NCBI GenBank assembly: GCA_003483885.1
Contig: DMXI01000666.1
Location: 1-23,917, forward strand
Length of the DNA: 23,917 nt
Source of the DNA: Microscillaceae bacterium
GTDB taxonomy: Bacteria; Bacteroidota; Bacteroidia; Cytophagales; Microscillaceae
Reading direction: 5' to 3'
Part shown: in pieces, positions 1 through 7,945 of the stretch
How positions within the stretch are numbered: the first letter of the stretch is position 1
Layout: the number at the start of each line of letters is the position of its first letter
The notes under the pieces: model-generated
Seen by the model: only the letters and a program-made list of their open reading frames with translations
The model's database searches: none
Told to the model about the DNA's origin: nothing
Position numbers and translations under genes: made by a program

Positions 1-257
1 TTACAATGTGGGGCGATAAAATTGACCGTTTGCAGCAGTTTAACTCGGGAGACGAAATCAAGGCTTCTATCAATATTGAGTCTAGAGAGTACAACGGCAG
101 ATGGTACACCGATATAAAAGCCTGGAGACTGGATGCAGTGAACCAAACAGGCAATCCATCGGCTGGAAACAATGCGCCAATGCCTGAGCCTCCTCCTTTC
201 GAAGAAACTTTCAACATCCAGGCAGATGACAGCGATCAGGACGATTTGCCGTTCTAG
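1..257 (+). CDS. DUF3127 protein with SSB-like acidic C-terminal tip (3' part only)
   Basis: The gene enters from the left edge; the frame is open from base 3, so the ATG at 6 is probably internal. The visible part, with FNSGDEIKASINIESREY followed by WYTDIKAWRLD, matches the C-terminal half of DUF3127, a small Bacteroidota family predicted to adopt an OB fold. After a Pro/Asn-rich linker (PSAGNNAPMPEPPPFEE) the protein ends in DDSDQDDLPF, which closely resembles the acidic tip of single-stranded-DNA-binding protein (SSB) that docks repair and replication proteins. Role inferred: a nucleic-acid-binding accessory protein that may share SSB partners. The family call is confident; the function is inference. 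A terminator hairpin follows 67 bp after the stop. Confidence 0.8.
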   Translation, partial: TMWGDKIDRLQQFNSGDEIKASINIESREYNGRWYTDIKAWRLDAVNQTGNPSAGNNAPMPEPPPFEETFNIQADDSDQDDLPF

Positions 258-323
258 GCCCTAAAAAGCCTGTATACAGCGTTTGAAAAAGTGTAAAAAG
301 TATTTTTTACCTATAAAATAAGA

Positions 324-374
324 AGGGTTATCAATGACACGTTTTAGAAGCGTAATTGATAACCTTATTTTTTT
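324..374 (+). terminator. Rho-independent terminator of the DUF3127 gene
   Basis: Arms GGTTATCAAT (326-335) and ATTGATAACC (355-364) form a perfect 10-bp stem, extended by a G-T and an A-T pair, and are followed by TTATTTTTTT. It lies just after the DUF3127 stop. A TTG start at 356 for the next gene would sit inside this hairpin, which argues for the downstream ATG at 407. Confidence 0.75.
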
Positions 375-406
375 CGAGTACACTCAAGATTTCACCTAAA
401 ATACTT

Positions 407-1345
407 ATGACAAAACGATACAATTGCTGCCTGATTTTTCTCTTCACGCTGATCTATACCTCTTCAATTGCTCAAACAACCCCCTATTTCTATTTTAAAA
501 AAAGAACCTATGGTGAAAACTTTACCAAGGAGTATATCAAATCTCTCCGAAAATATGAGATTAAGTTACCCGAAAACAAGAAACTAGCGATTGCTAAGCA
601 GGTACTAAGTCAGGGAAACATTCAACAACTACGGAATTACTCATCAAAAAGACTGATAGAAAAAGCCGAGGGAGAATATCCACGTTATTGGGTGCTGGAT
701 TTTAACCAAGATCGCAAACCAGACCTGGTCATGCTCTATAATACCTATTTTGGCCCCAGCCCTGGCTATTATTATTTTTTCAAGAAAGCCAACGGAACCT
801 ATACCTATTTATTAGATGGTATGGGGGAGATATACATTCTTTTGTCTAATAAAAAACGTACAGTAATTCAGCATAATTTAGGAACGATAGAAAGCTCAGA
901 AACCGAGATTGTCCTTACCATTGATATCAACCATCAAAAACAGGCCTATCGATTGATTCCTAAGCTGTATTTTGCTTCCGAAACGCCATTTCCTAAGTCA
1001 ATTGAAGCCAAGCCAAAATTAATAAAGGTGAAAAAAAACACTGCTTTGAGATTTAGTCCTGAAGTAAAAGATACTTTAACCGAAAAAGACAAACCAGGGG
1101 AATATATAGACAATACCAAAACGTTGAAGGGGAATATTGTAGCACGGTATCAAGCAGGTGCTCAAGCGTATTATTTAGCTACTCGGGGAAAGTGGGCTTT
1201 TGTGGCATTTGTACCAAACAAGCTTGTGAAAACCAGCTTACGCCACGGAATGGATGAAGATTATGATGAAAAAACTGGAAAGGTTAAAGGGCCAAGGATA
1301 AAACCCTACATTTGTGGATGGATTCCGATATCGGTGATTCAATAA
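407..1345 (+). CDS. Secreted protein with a calcium-loop-like motif and C-terminal SH3-like segment, function unknown
   Basis: 312 residues from the ATG at 407, chosen because the protein then begins with a clear signal peptide (MTKRYNCCLIFLFTLIYTSS, cleavage probably after IAQ); longer frames would start inside the upstream terminator. Exported, periplasmic or surface. Residues 98-106 (DFNQDRKPD) follow the D-x-N-x-D-x-x-x-D pattern of FG-GAP/VCBS calcium loops, next to an aromatic stretch (GPSPGYYYFF). The last ~100 residues (ALRFSPEV, then VARYQAGAQAYYL and GKWAFVAF) resemble a bacterial SH3-like domain, with PYICGWIPISVI at the end; this part is tentative. No catalytic motif is visible. 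It converges on the next gene with only 3 bp between stop codons. Confidence 0.6.
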   Translation: MTKRYNCCLIFLFTLIYTSSIAQTTPYFYFKKRTYGENFTKEYIKSLRKYEIKLPENKKLAIAKQVLSQGNIQQLRNYSSKRLIEKAEGEYPRYWVLDFNQDRKPDLVMLYNTYFGPSPGYYYFFKKANGTYTYLLDGMGEIYILLSNKKRTVIQHNLGTIESSETEIVLTIDINHQKQAYRLIPKLYFASETPFPKSIEAKPKLIKVKKNTALRFSPEVKDTLTEKDKPGEYIDNTKTLKGNIVARYQAGAQAYYLATRGKWAFVAFVPNKLVKTSLRHGMDEDYDEKTGKVKGPRIKPYICGWIPISVIQ

Positions 1346-1348
1346 AAA

Positions 1349-1939
1349 CTAGCTACGCAGATGAGACAGGAAATAGTTGACATGATTGACTAAATCGGGA
1401 AAGAATTTTTGAAATTCCTCGTCAAATGCCTGATAATCCTTCTCCAGATTGTGAATGGATAACTCAATGTTGGGGTTATACTTGGCTCGTTCGCCTACCC
1501 GTATAAGTGCCCGCTCTATATTTTCTAAGCGAGCGTAGTTTTCAAGCCAATTGTAATTGACCATATGTGGGAGAATTTGCTGCACTCGGGGAGGTAAAAT
1601 ATCGTAATTTTTCTGGAATACTTCATATACCCATTGTGCATGTTCTTTGAGGCTTTTGTGGGTATACTTGAGCCAGTTAATGGCCAGGAAGTGGTCATAA
1701 TAAATGTCTACGATTACCCCGGAATACTTACCATAATCGGAGCGCAGTCTATGAGCGCTATCGCGTACTACTTGGTGCTGGTCGGTGTAAGTATCAATAT
1801 TTCGGTGCAAAAAGATGCCATCTACGATTGTGGCGGAGTAATCTTCAAACTGATTTCCCTTGATAAAATCGGCAATGAAATTTCCAATCAAAATCTCTTC
1901 TGAATCTCCTGATAAAAATGTATGGGCTAAAAAATTCAA
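1349..1939 (-). CDS. acpH: Acyl carrier protein phosphodiesterase, AcpH/DUF479 family
   Basis: 196 residues, the usual length for AcpH, which removes the 4'-phosphopantetheine arm from acyl carrier protein in the cytoplasm. Family signatures: MNFLAHTFLS at the N terminus, IGNFIADFIKG at 18-28, and FLHRNIDTYTD with the His/Asp pair expected of the HD-like metal site. The start codon is TTG (1937-1939). An in-frame stop lies seven codons upstream with no ATG between, and the conserved NFLAH block begins at the next codon, so TTG is the only reasonable start. The gene is convergent with the secreted protein at 407-1345. I am confident of the family; substrate is inferred from homology. Confidence 0.85.
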   Translation of the reverse strand: MNFLAHTFLSGDSEEILIGNFIADFIKGNQFEDYSATIVDGIFLHRNIDTYTDQHQVVRDSAHRLRSDYGKYSGVIVDIYYDHFLAINWLKYTHKSLKEHAQWVYEVFQKNYDILPPRVQQILPHMVNYNWLENYARLENIERALIRVGERAKYNPNIELSIHNLEKDYQAFDEEFQKFFPDLVNHVNYFLSHLRS

Positions 1940-2029
1940 ATTTACGTTCGTTGGGGGTTAAAAATTGTGCATTGATACTTAAACTCAAATATGATCGTAA
2001 GTGTTGTCTGTAGTCATAAATTTTAAGGT

Positions 2030-2077
2030 AAAAACCCTTAGTGTATTAAAATAATCCCAGTTTGGATACTTTAAAGG
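2030..2077 (-). terminator. Probable terminator of the MBL-fold lipoprotein gene
   Basis: Read on the minus strand, arms CCTTTA and TAAGGG (one G-T pair) and inner arms GTAT and ATAC form an interrupted stem ending in TTTTT, immediately after the TAG stop at 2078. It is AU-rich with a large loop, so moderate confidence. Confidence 0.5.
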
Positions 2078-2917
2078 CTAAAATGTCGCTTTTTGACCCG
2101 ATTGGGTAAACACAATGGCTTGAGGGAAATATTGTTTTATCCGACGAGTGGCGTTTTTTTCGTCCCCTACCGAAATATGACTGGCAATGATGTGACGAGG
2201 GCGAATGTATTGGGTAACTAACTGCTTGCCTTTGGACGAAACCAAAAACCAGATAGGGAGTACGGCTACTTCGATGTTTTCTTTGGGGAGTTGAAAGGGC
2301 GCAAAGATTTCTTTTGAAACTTCAGCATCACCAATATGCAATACTTTTTGTCCATCCAGATTGACGATATAGCCAAAATTTTGCACCCAGCCGTAGCGAT
2401 ATTTGTTCACATGCGCGATTTTGAGAATTTTTACTGGAATATCGTGGATGGTAATCGGTTCGGTTTGGGTGGCTACTTTTATCTGGGGCTGAATTGCAGA
2501 GAACAAGCTGGTTTTTTGTAGACTATCTCGAATTTGTTTTGAGCCAATAAGGGTAGTTTGTGGGTTGTTTTTGAGCTGGCGGGCACAGGAAGAAGCGCCA
2601 AAATGGTCTCCATGCAAGTGACTAACCAGCACCAAATCTACTCCCTGAAATGGAAATAGACCTTTTTCCATCTTTAGGCGCAATTTGGTAGAAGGGTAGA
2701 GGTAAATTGGGCGATATTTTTCGTGTAGAGCATCTATTAATACTTTTTTGTCCTTTTTTTGTAAAAATACACCTTCATTGGCGATATAAGTAATGGTGAG
2801 GGTTGAGGAAGCACTGGTGTTGTTGAGATTCGCTTCTTGTAAAGCCTGTTTGGTTTGCGAAGGAGTGGCACAAGCCATCACAATAAATAACAATAACAGT
2901 ATGATTAAATTTTTCAT
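2078..2917 (-). CDS. Metallo-beta-lactamase-fold hydrolase, predicted lipoprotein
   Basis: 279 residues. The N terminus is a lipoprotein signal (MKNLIILLLLFIVMAC) with lipidated Cys16, so the enzyme is membrane-anchored and extracytoplasmic. The MBL metal motif HxHxDH is at residues 100-105 (HLHGDH); later metal-ligand candidates are the His of KIAHVNKYRYG, the Asp of HIGDAEVS and the His of IIASHIS. The arrangement resembles the UlaG-like MBL branch (intracellular lactonases), but here it is exported, and the substrate cannot be told from sequence. Transcribed alone, divergently from the esterase-like gene at 3128, with a possible promoter at 2999-3006. Confidence 0.8.
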   Translation of the reverse strand: MKNLIILLLLFIVMACATPSQTKQALQEANLNNTSASSTLTITYIANEGVFLQKKDKKVLIDALHEKYRPIYLYPSTKLRLKMEKGLFPFQGVDLVLVSHLHGDHFGASSCARQLKNNPQTTLIGSKQIRDSLQKTSLFSAIQPQIKVATQTEPITIHDIPVKILKIAHVNKYRYGWVQNFGYIVNLDGQKVLHIGDAEVSKEIFAPFQLPKENIEVAVLPIWFLVSSKGKQLVTQYIRPRHIIASHISVGDEKNATRRIKQYFPQAIVFTQSGQKATF

Positions 2918-2998
2918 GGCGTAGGCTTTTTGTCAGAAGATAAAGAATAATTACGTTGGAGCCTGTTATCGAGACGTTAGTCTTGGAGGACTAATACC

Positions 2999-3006
2999 CA
3001 AAACTA
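2999..3006 (-). promoter_or_regulatory. Candidate -7 promoter element for the MBL-fold gene
   Basis: Minus-strand TAGTTTTG matches the Bacteroidota -7 consensus TAnnTTTG and lies 82 bp upstream of the start at 2917. A TTTG that could act as the -33 element (3033-3036) is about 26 bp further upstream, longer than the usual spacing. Confidence 0.4.
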
Positions 3007-3127
3007 TACGCTATTTCATTTTCTTTACAGACCAAAAAACTTATTTTTAGATTTACGTATCAAGAAGTTTGACAAAACCAGTATAAGTACAAAACAGTGA
3101 CAGCAACAGCAAAATTGAGCAGTGTTT

Positions 3128-4486
3128 ATGAATAAATTGTTAAGTGGATCGGCTATTTGGTTGATTGGAGTTATTTGGATAAGTGTGGGGTATGGCCAAA
3201 CCAAAAAGAAGAAGAAAAAAGAAAAAAATAAAAATCTGGAAACTAAAATTGTAGTGGCCAAAGGCACTAATGGCACTTTTGCTTTGGGGAGCCCGCTTAA
3301 GTTTAGTTATCAAATTCGCAATAAGACTTATGGTCCTATCAGTGCGATTATCTATTGCAATATTGCCCATCTGCAACCGCGCAAATTTATTAAATCGAAA
3401 GTGCGAAAAGTATGGATTCCAGCCCGAAAGACGATTAAGGTTGATTTTCAATACTTTCCATCCTCTCCTGATTTTTACCTGGTAAGTTGTGGTGCTAAAA
3501 ACTATACTGGCTGGCTCTCTAATGATTATTTTGTGCTGGGCTATGCCATTGACAAGCTGCAAGCTCCACTGAGTAAAAAGCAAGATTTTGATCAATTCTG
3601 GAAAAATTCGCTGCGTTTTCTCCGACAGGTAAAACCCCAATACAAAATGTACAGGCGAAAACAGCTATCTACCAAAGATTATACAGTGTATGCGGTAGAA
3701 ATGCGGAGCCTGGGTAATATGAAGATCAAGGGTTGGTATCGGGTACCTACCAGAGGACGAAAACATCCGGTGATTGTGCAGTTTCCTTCGTTAGGGGGCA
3801 GTTTTTTTAATGTACAATCGCTCAAAGATCGGCCACGTTATGGTGTGCCTTCCGATTTTGCTGTGTTTTCGCTCAATATTCGGGGGCATGGCAATAGCAA
3901 AAGTGTGATTAAACCCCAAGAAGATTATATGGATTTTCTGACCTATAATCTCAAAAACCATCAGCAGTATGTATATCGCGGAGCCATTATGGATTGCATT
4001 CGAGCGTTGGATTTTTTGCAAACCCGCCCCGAAATAGATCAAAATCGCATTGCTGTAGAAGGAGCCAGCCAAGGAGGGGGATTGAGCCTGATTACGACTG
4101 CACTAGACTCACGAGTGGCACTATGTGCCGCTGATGTGCCATTTTTATGCGATATGACCCGCTTGCTTAAGATTGTATCTAACATGAAAAAAGCCGTAGA
4201 CAAGTATATTAAGAAAAACCGAGGATTATCTTGGTGGAAAGTGCGGCAAAACCTAAGCTATTATGATACTAAAAACTTTGCGGCTTATATCAAAGTACCT
4301 TTATTGATGAGTGTGGGTCTTCAGGATTTGACTTGCCCGCCTTTAACCTGCTTTGCTACTTACAATCGCATTCAAGCCCCCAAAACCTATTATGTGTATC
4401 CCTATGGCAGGCACGAGGGAGGTGGTAAAAAACACAGGAAGCTTAAGTTTGAGTGGATTAGAAAGCAATTTGGAATGGTAAAATAA
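3128..4486 (+). CDS. Secreted acetyl xylan esterase-like alpha/beta hydrolase (AXE1 family)
   Basis: 452 residues from the ATG at 3128; an upstream GTG at 3122 adds only two residues and is less likely. Signal peptide MNKLLSGSAIWLIGVIWISV with cleavage near GYGQ, followed by a very Lys-rich stretch and a beta-rich N-terminal domain of ~120 residues. The rest is an alpha/beta hydrolase of the acetyl xylan esterase/cephalosporin-C deacetylase type: NIRGHGNS, nucleophile Ser314 in GASQGGG, Asp400 in GLQDLTCPP and His429 in GRHEGGG complete a catalytic triad. Likely removes acetyl groups from polysaccharides or small esters outside the cytoplasm. No CAZyme or SusCD genes are nearby, so the substrate is open. 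Confidence 0.85.
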   Translation: MNKLLSGSAIWLIGVIWISVGYGQTKKKKKKEKNKNLETKIVVAKGTNGTFALGSPLKFSYQIRNKTYGPISAIIYCNIAHLQPRKFIKSKVRKVWIPARKTIKVDFQYFPSSPDFYLVSCGAKNYTGWLSNDYFVLGYAIDKLQAPLSKKQDFDQFWKNSLRFLRQVKPQYKMYRRKQLSTKDYTVYAVEMRSLGNMKIKGWYRVPTRGRKHPVIVQFPSLGGSFFNVQSLKDRPRYGVPSDFAVFSLNIRGHGNSKSVIKPQEDYMDFLTYNLKNHQQYVYRGAIMDCIRALDFLQTRPEIDQNRIAVEGASQGGGLSLITTALDSRVALCAADVPFLCDMTRLLKIVSNMKKAVDKYIKKNRGLSWWKVRQNLSYYDTKNFAAYIKVPLLMSVGLQDLTCPPLTCFATYNRIQAPKTYYVYPYGRHEGGGKKHRKLKFEWIRKQFGMVK

Positions 4487-4510
4487 GAAAGGAATGTTGG
4501 AAGGGTTAAA

Positions 4511-4580
4511 TTGTCAAATGATTGCACCAGGCATTTTGGACATATGATTGAAAATCCCGCAAAGCGAAACCATTTGACAA
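4511..4580. repeat. Inverted repeat between convergent genes
   Basis: TTGTCAAATG (4511-4520) and CATTTGACAA (4571-4580) are perfect 10-bp inverted repeats with a 50-bp loop, placed between the esterase stop (4486) and the M19 stop (4607). It may help end transcription from both sides, although neither arm is followed by a T-tract. Confidence 0.45.
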
Positions 4581-4606
4581 TATTAAACAATTGATGCGAA
4601 AGCCTT

Positions 4607-6181
4607 TTAAGCTACTACATCTACCAATTTGGCGTGTTTGAGGTAGCCATCATGGTAATAACGTTGCAAAAAGTTATCTACATTCTTATAGAGAATTTTT
4701 TCTGCGATTTCATCTGGAGTTAAACCAAAGTACAATGACTTGATTTCTTCTACGGTGGTTAAACCCTCCACGTATGGGTTGGCAATAGGGCGATTTAGGT
4801 ATTGGATAACATGATTTTGAAAATCAGGGTAGGACATCACATCATGGTATATGTCAAAGCCATTGATGATGCCGTCATAATCGGAACCAATACAAATCAA
4901 ATCCCAACCACTGGCGTCTCCTACTGTTTTTACAATATGCAAGGCATTAGACATCCACAAACGCACATACTCATCTCTCATGGTATGGAAGTCACCACAT
5001 TCTTTGGCATCTCGTAGTATTTTTTGAGAAATACCTCCTGGCATACGCTCATCATGAAAAATTAAACCGATCAACCCACCAGATTCGTGGATATAACGAA
5101 TTTCCTCATCTGCAATATTGATAGACCAAGTATTGAAGTAAACATTTTCTAGCTCTCCACGTGAATCACGGCTGTCGGCTAAGTCATTTAGAGTTGCCTT
5201 TCCAGTAATGGCAGTGTGGCTACAAATGATAGGAAAGTTGTCTCCTTGCTGTTGGTAGCTTCGCCAAATACCAAAAAATTCTTTGCGGGTTTGCACACTC
5301 ATATGCTTGATGTCGGGTAGAATCCGACGACCATTTTCCCGGCTTAAAAGTGTGTGTAAAACTGTTTTTCCTAACTGAGAAAAGCCTTTTCCAAGGTTTT
5401 GCCTTTGGCTCAAGGCCGGAGTATCCAACGACTTGGCGTGCCCACAGAGCAAGTTCCAAAAGTAGTGAGTATAGGTAATAAACAATGGCGCATGACGACC
5501 ATCTCCCCATTCTTTTACTCGCTTAATGTTAATTTTAAACTGCAAGGCAAAGTGTTCATAATAAGGGTTACTGGTATCGTTAACAGCCTCAAATGGAACG
5601 TTTTGTTGCTCAAAATTGCTAAATACAGTCAAGGAGTGCATGCCTTCTATTGTAGGAATGGCAGCAACAGTGTCGTCGCTTTCGGTCAGTACTTTTTGCA
5701 GTTCGGCGTAATCGCCTACCAGTTGAAAGCCTTCTGTTTGTGCCGATTGCTGCACCATGTATTCGTACTCTTTTTGAGTCTCACTAAAGTGATCAATGGG
5801 TTTGTCTCGGTTTCGATCGTGAGCATCGACATATTCTTGTATCAGTGCTCGGCGAAAGCCAGTCATACAAACACCTAACTCTACGGTTTGACTTGGTGCA
5901 AAAGTATCAAGCAAAAACTCAAAAAGGTTGGTAAGGTCAAAAAACTTACGTTCGGGAGTGTATATGGAAGCCAAAACAACTCGTAGCCTGCCTTGCTGAC
6001 ATTTGCTGATGTTGGTTTGCGATTCTTTGACTATATCGCGGGCGGTAGGCCGGGTAAAAATATTCAGGTTCTGACAAGAGGGTTGTATCTTGATCGTATC
6101 AAAAATGTTTGTTACTTGTTCCTGACGAAAAGGTTTCATGCTGGGATGGCAATGAAGGTCGGCAAAATAAGGAATAGCCAT
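4607..6181 (-). CDS. Membrane dipeptidase-like metallopeptidase, M19 family
   Basis: 524 residues, longer than the ~320-400 usual for M19 dipeptidases. N-terminal metal motif DLHCHPS (His10, His12), candidate bridging Glu179 in TIEGMHSL, His239 in TYTHYFWN, His322 in ICSHTAI, and the late GSDYDG motif (Asp434) identify the amidohydrolase-fold M19 family, which hydrolyses dipeptides. No signal peptide or membrane segment is visible, so it is probably cytoplasmic despite the family name. Extra length lies mainly between residues 30-170 and 240-310. It is single, ending convergently to the esterase gene, with a 288-bp upstream region containing a perfect 19-bp palindrome. Substrate unknown. Confidence 0.8.
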   Translation of the reverse strand: MAIPYFADLHCHPSMKPFRQEQVTNIFDTIKIQPSCQNLNIFTRPTARDIVKESQTNISKCQQGRLRVVLASIYTPERKFFDLTNLFEFLLDTFAPSQTVELGVCMTGFRRALIQEYVDAHDRNRDKPIDHFSETQKEYEYMVQQSAQTEGFQLVGDYAELQKVLTESDDTVAAIPTIEGMHSLTVFSNFEQQNVPFEAVNDTSNPYYEHFALQFKINIKRVKEWGDGRHAPLFITYTHYFWNLLCGHAKSLDTPALSQRQNLGKGFSQLGKTVLHTLLSRENGRRILPDIKHMSVQTRKEFFGIWRSYQQQGDNFPIICSHTAITGKATLNDLADSRDSRGELENVYFNTWSINIADEEIRYIHESGGLIGLIFHDERMPGGISQKILRDAKECGDFHTMRDEYVRLWMSNALHIVKTVGDASGWDLICIGSDYDGIINGFDIYHDVMSYPDFQNHVIQYLNRPIANPYVEGLTTVEEIKSLYFGLTPDEIAEKILYKNVDNFLQRYYHDGYLKHAKLVDVVA

Positions 6182-6334
6182 AATTCTTCTTTTAACTGTT
6201 TAATGAATATAATTTTGATGAGCCTATTACATCATTGTACATGGATAGTAATTATCTTAGATGACGGCCAATCAAAATGGTCGAATGAAAAAATTTGTTC
6301 TAATTGATATACCCCTATTTGAGGAATAAGCTTA

Positions 6335-6353
6335 TAGTCTAAATTTTAGACTA
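6335..6353. promoter_or_regulatory. Perfect 19-bp palindrome, possible operator
   Basis: TAGTCTAAATTTTAGACTA is a perfect palindrome around one central base. It lies 154 bp upstream of the M19 start and beyond the terminator of the gene on its other side, so an operator for M19 is the simplest reading. A second, 10-bp palindrome (ATAAGCTTAT) lies just before it. Confidence 0.45.
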
Positions 6354-6431
6354 AATAGTTTGGGGTTAGGAAAAGTGGTGTTTAGCCTAAGCTATCAATG
6401 CTAAGACGAAATCTTGATAAATAATGTTTAT

Positions 6432-6460
6432 AAAAAAGCCAATCTATACTAGAAAGGCTT
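6432..6460 (-). terminator. Rho-independent terminator of the membrane-protein gene
   Basis: On the minus strand AAGCC pairs with GGCTT, an inner TCTA/TAGA stem extends it, and a T6 run follows. The hairpin starts 10 bp after the stop codon at 6470. Confidence 0.75.
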
Positions 6461-6469
6461 CAATATTTC

Positions 6470-7360
6470 TTATGTAACCGGTCGAGCACTCTTTTTGCGT
6501 GCTTTTTTAGCAATTTTTACTCCTTTTTCTGTTTTAGAAGACTTTTCTTCGTTTTGCTCGCCTTTTACATCCTCTGCCTCGATTCTATCTCTTAGTCGGT
6601 CAATGTAATTTTCAATAGGAAAAAGTGTTACTTCGGCGGCTCCTTTAGCGCGATCTTCCTCATACTCAAAAGGATCGTCAATATCATGAATGAGCATATA
6701 CATATACACATAAATCAACTCAATAATCACAATAATGGCCAGCTCAGAACCCAATGAATTGAAGTTGGTCATTAAGAGCAAGGTGGTCACAATAACAATG
6801 AGTAACTCCAATAATGCATACCCCGTGCTCAAGAATCCAGTTTTGGAAATCACGTTGGTACGGGTAACCAACTGACGAAGGTCTCCCAGACGAATCAATA
6901 AACGCCCTACAATCGGAGGAGCACCACCAGCTGCTTCTAAAGTATGAATGGTTTGATTATATTCGGAAAGTTTGTTGTGGACATCCTTCTCGGTTTGCTT
7001 GCGATAGAACCAACTATGAATCATAAGACTCATCTCCAACACCTGAAGGCGGATTTCTTTGATGTGTCCCTTCGTTTTAAGCGCAAGTGCTACACTTGTT
7101 TCCTCGATGGTTTCCAGAGTAGTGGCAATTTCACCCGGTATTTTTTCACTTTCTTTGTAATCCGAGAGGGTTCCAGCCAACATAAAACCGATCAAAAACA
7201 CCCCTGACGTAAATACAAGGCGGATTTCGTTAATGTCTAGAAATCCGTGAAAGTCAAATGCCCTGATTAAGAAAATCTTTATTAATAAAATGCCAATTGC
7301 AAATGGTAAAGCCTGAATAAATAACTTCCATTTTAGTAAGTTTAGAGAAAAAAACTTCAT
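6470..7360 (-). CDS. Four-helix membrane protein, possibly bestrophin-like/DUF4239-type
   Basis: 296 residues from the ATG whose complement is at 7358-7360; the codon before it is TTG and adds one residue. Two hydrophobic segments near the N terminus (residues ~12-33 and ~45-65) and two near 180-225 suggest a four-pass inner-membrane protein; a cytoplasmic helical region of ~110 residues separates the pairs. SDYKESEKIPGE after helix 2 and HDIDDPFEYEED after helix 4 recall bestrophin-like (DUF4239-type) proteins, a weak assignment from memory. The C terminus is a highly charged tail (KKARKKSARPVT). It appears monocistronic, with its own terminator. Confidence 0.5.
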   Translation of the reverse strand: MKFFSLNLLKWKLFIQALPFAIGILLIKIFLIRAFDFHGFLDINEIRLVFTSGVFLIGFMLAGTLSDYKESEKIPGEIATTLETIEETSVALALKTKGHIKEIRLQVLEMSLMIHSWFYRKQTEKDVHNKLSEYNQTIHTLEAAGGAPPIVGRLLIRLGDLRQLVTRTNVISKTGFLSTGYALLELLIVIVTTLLLMTNFNSLGSELAIIVIIELIYVYMYMLIHDIDDPFEYEEDRAKGAAEVTLFPIENYIDRLRDRIEAEDVKGEQNEEKSSKTEKGVKIAKKARKKSARPVT

Positions 7361-7492
7361 CAATCTACTTTTAAATGGTTTGAGGTTTTACTGCACAAAA
7401 TTCTAACCACTTATGGGTAAATCGGAAGAAGTTTTTCTCCGGGTAATTGTAAACTTAACCCAAAAACTAACATTGAGCGATTTTATAGATGA

Positions 7493-7738
7493 TTATCCAC
7501 CAAATCCAATAGACTTGGCATTTTCGCTTTTATCATACACCCGAAAGGTAGCCATGATGTAGGTTTCGGTTTGATTGATCGTAAGTGAGCGGAGGTCTAT
7601 TTCTTTATCACCAATTTCGTCTTTGATTTTTTCGATGTCCAGTGTATTGAGACTATTGCCGTTTTCGTCAAACGTAAGCGGGATTTTCTTGGTAAATAAT
7701 TCTATTTCCTTGATTTGTTCCATAAGAATTGGATTCAT
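7493..7738 (-). CDS. Small conserved-looking hypothetical protein
   Basis: 81 residues, or 76 if translation starts at the second Met (MEQIKEIEL). Acidic, no signal peptide or membrane helix. The pattern of alternating hydrophobics (KIPLTFDENG, then EIDLRSLTI and TYIMATFRVYD) suggests a small alpha/beta domain. I do not recognise the family. It lies alone, divergent from the M43 protease genes. Codon composition resembles its neighbours and there is no competing frame, which favours a real gene. Confidence 0.45.
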   Translation of the reverse strand: MNPILMEQIKEIELFTKKIPLTFDENGNSLNTLDIEKIKDEIGDKEIDLRSLTINQTETYIMATFRVYDKSENAKSIGFGG

Positions 7739-7888
7739 TTTTAGGTTGTAAGAGTATGTACCGATATATCGGCATTTTTAATCTAAATATTAATTCCAAG
7801 TTACAAAAAAATAACAGCAGTAAAGGACAATTAGAACCCGTGACTGTAAAGTTTCGTTATGGATGCAGGTTTTCAATGCGTAAGCCAT

Positions 7889-7896
7889 TATATTTG
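7889..7896 (+). promoter_or_regulatory. Candidate -7 promoter element for the M43 protease pair
   Basis: TATATTTG fits the Bacteroidota TAnnTTTG consensus and lies 50 bp upstream of the ATG at 7946, giving a leader of about 40 nt. No good -33 TTTG is seen at the standard distance. The 207-bp region 7739-7945 holds nothing else I can support. Confidence 0.45.
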
Positions 7897-7945
7897 ATAA
7901 ATGAATACTTGCCCTAAAGAATAGGATCAGAATATTTGTAGTCTC

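Noticed and set aside
1634..1903. 89-codon plus-strand open frame
   Set aside because: Lies wholly antisense to the well-supported AcpH gene and has no motif of its own.
3025..3276. Minus-strand frame rich in Phe and Leu
   Set aside because: Its Phe run is the antisense of the Lys-rich segment after the esterase signal peptide; not a membrane protein gene.
4538..4546. GGACATATG, similar to the array repeats GGACATATC
   Set aside because: Single copy between two convergent genes with no promoter motif; most likely chance.
7729..7917. 62-codon plus-strand frame before the M43 pair
   Set aside because: Overlaps the start of the small minus-strand gene and the predicted M43 promoter; no motif.
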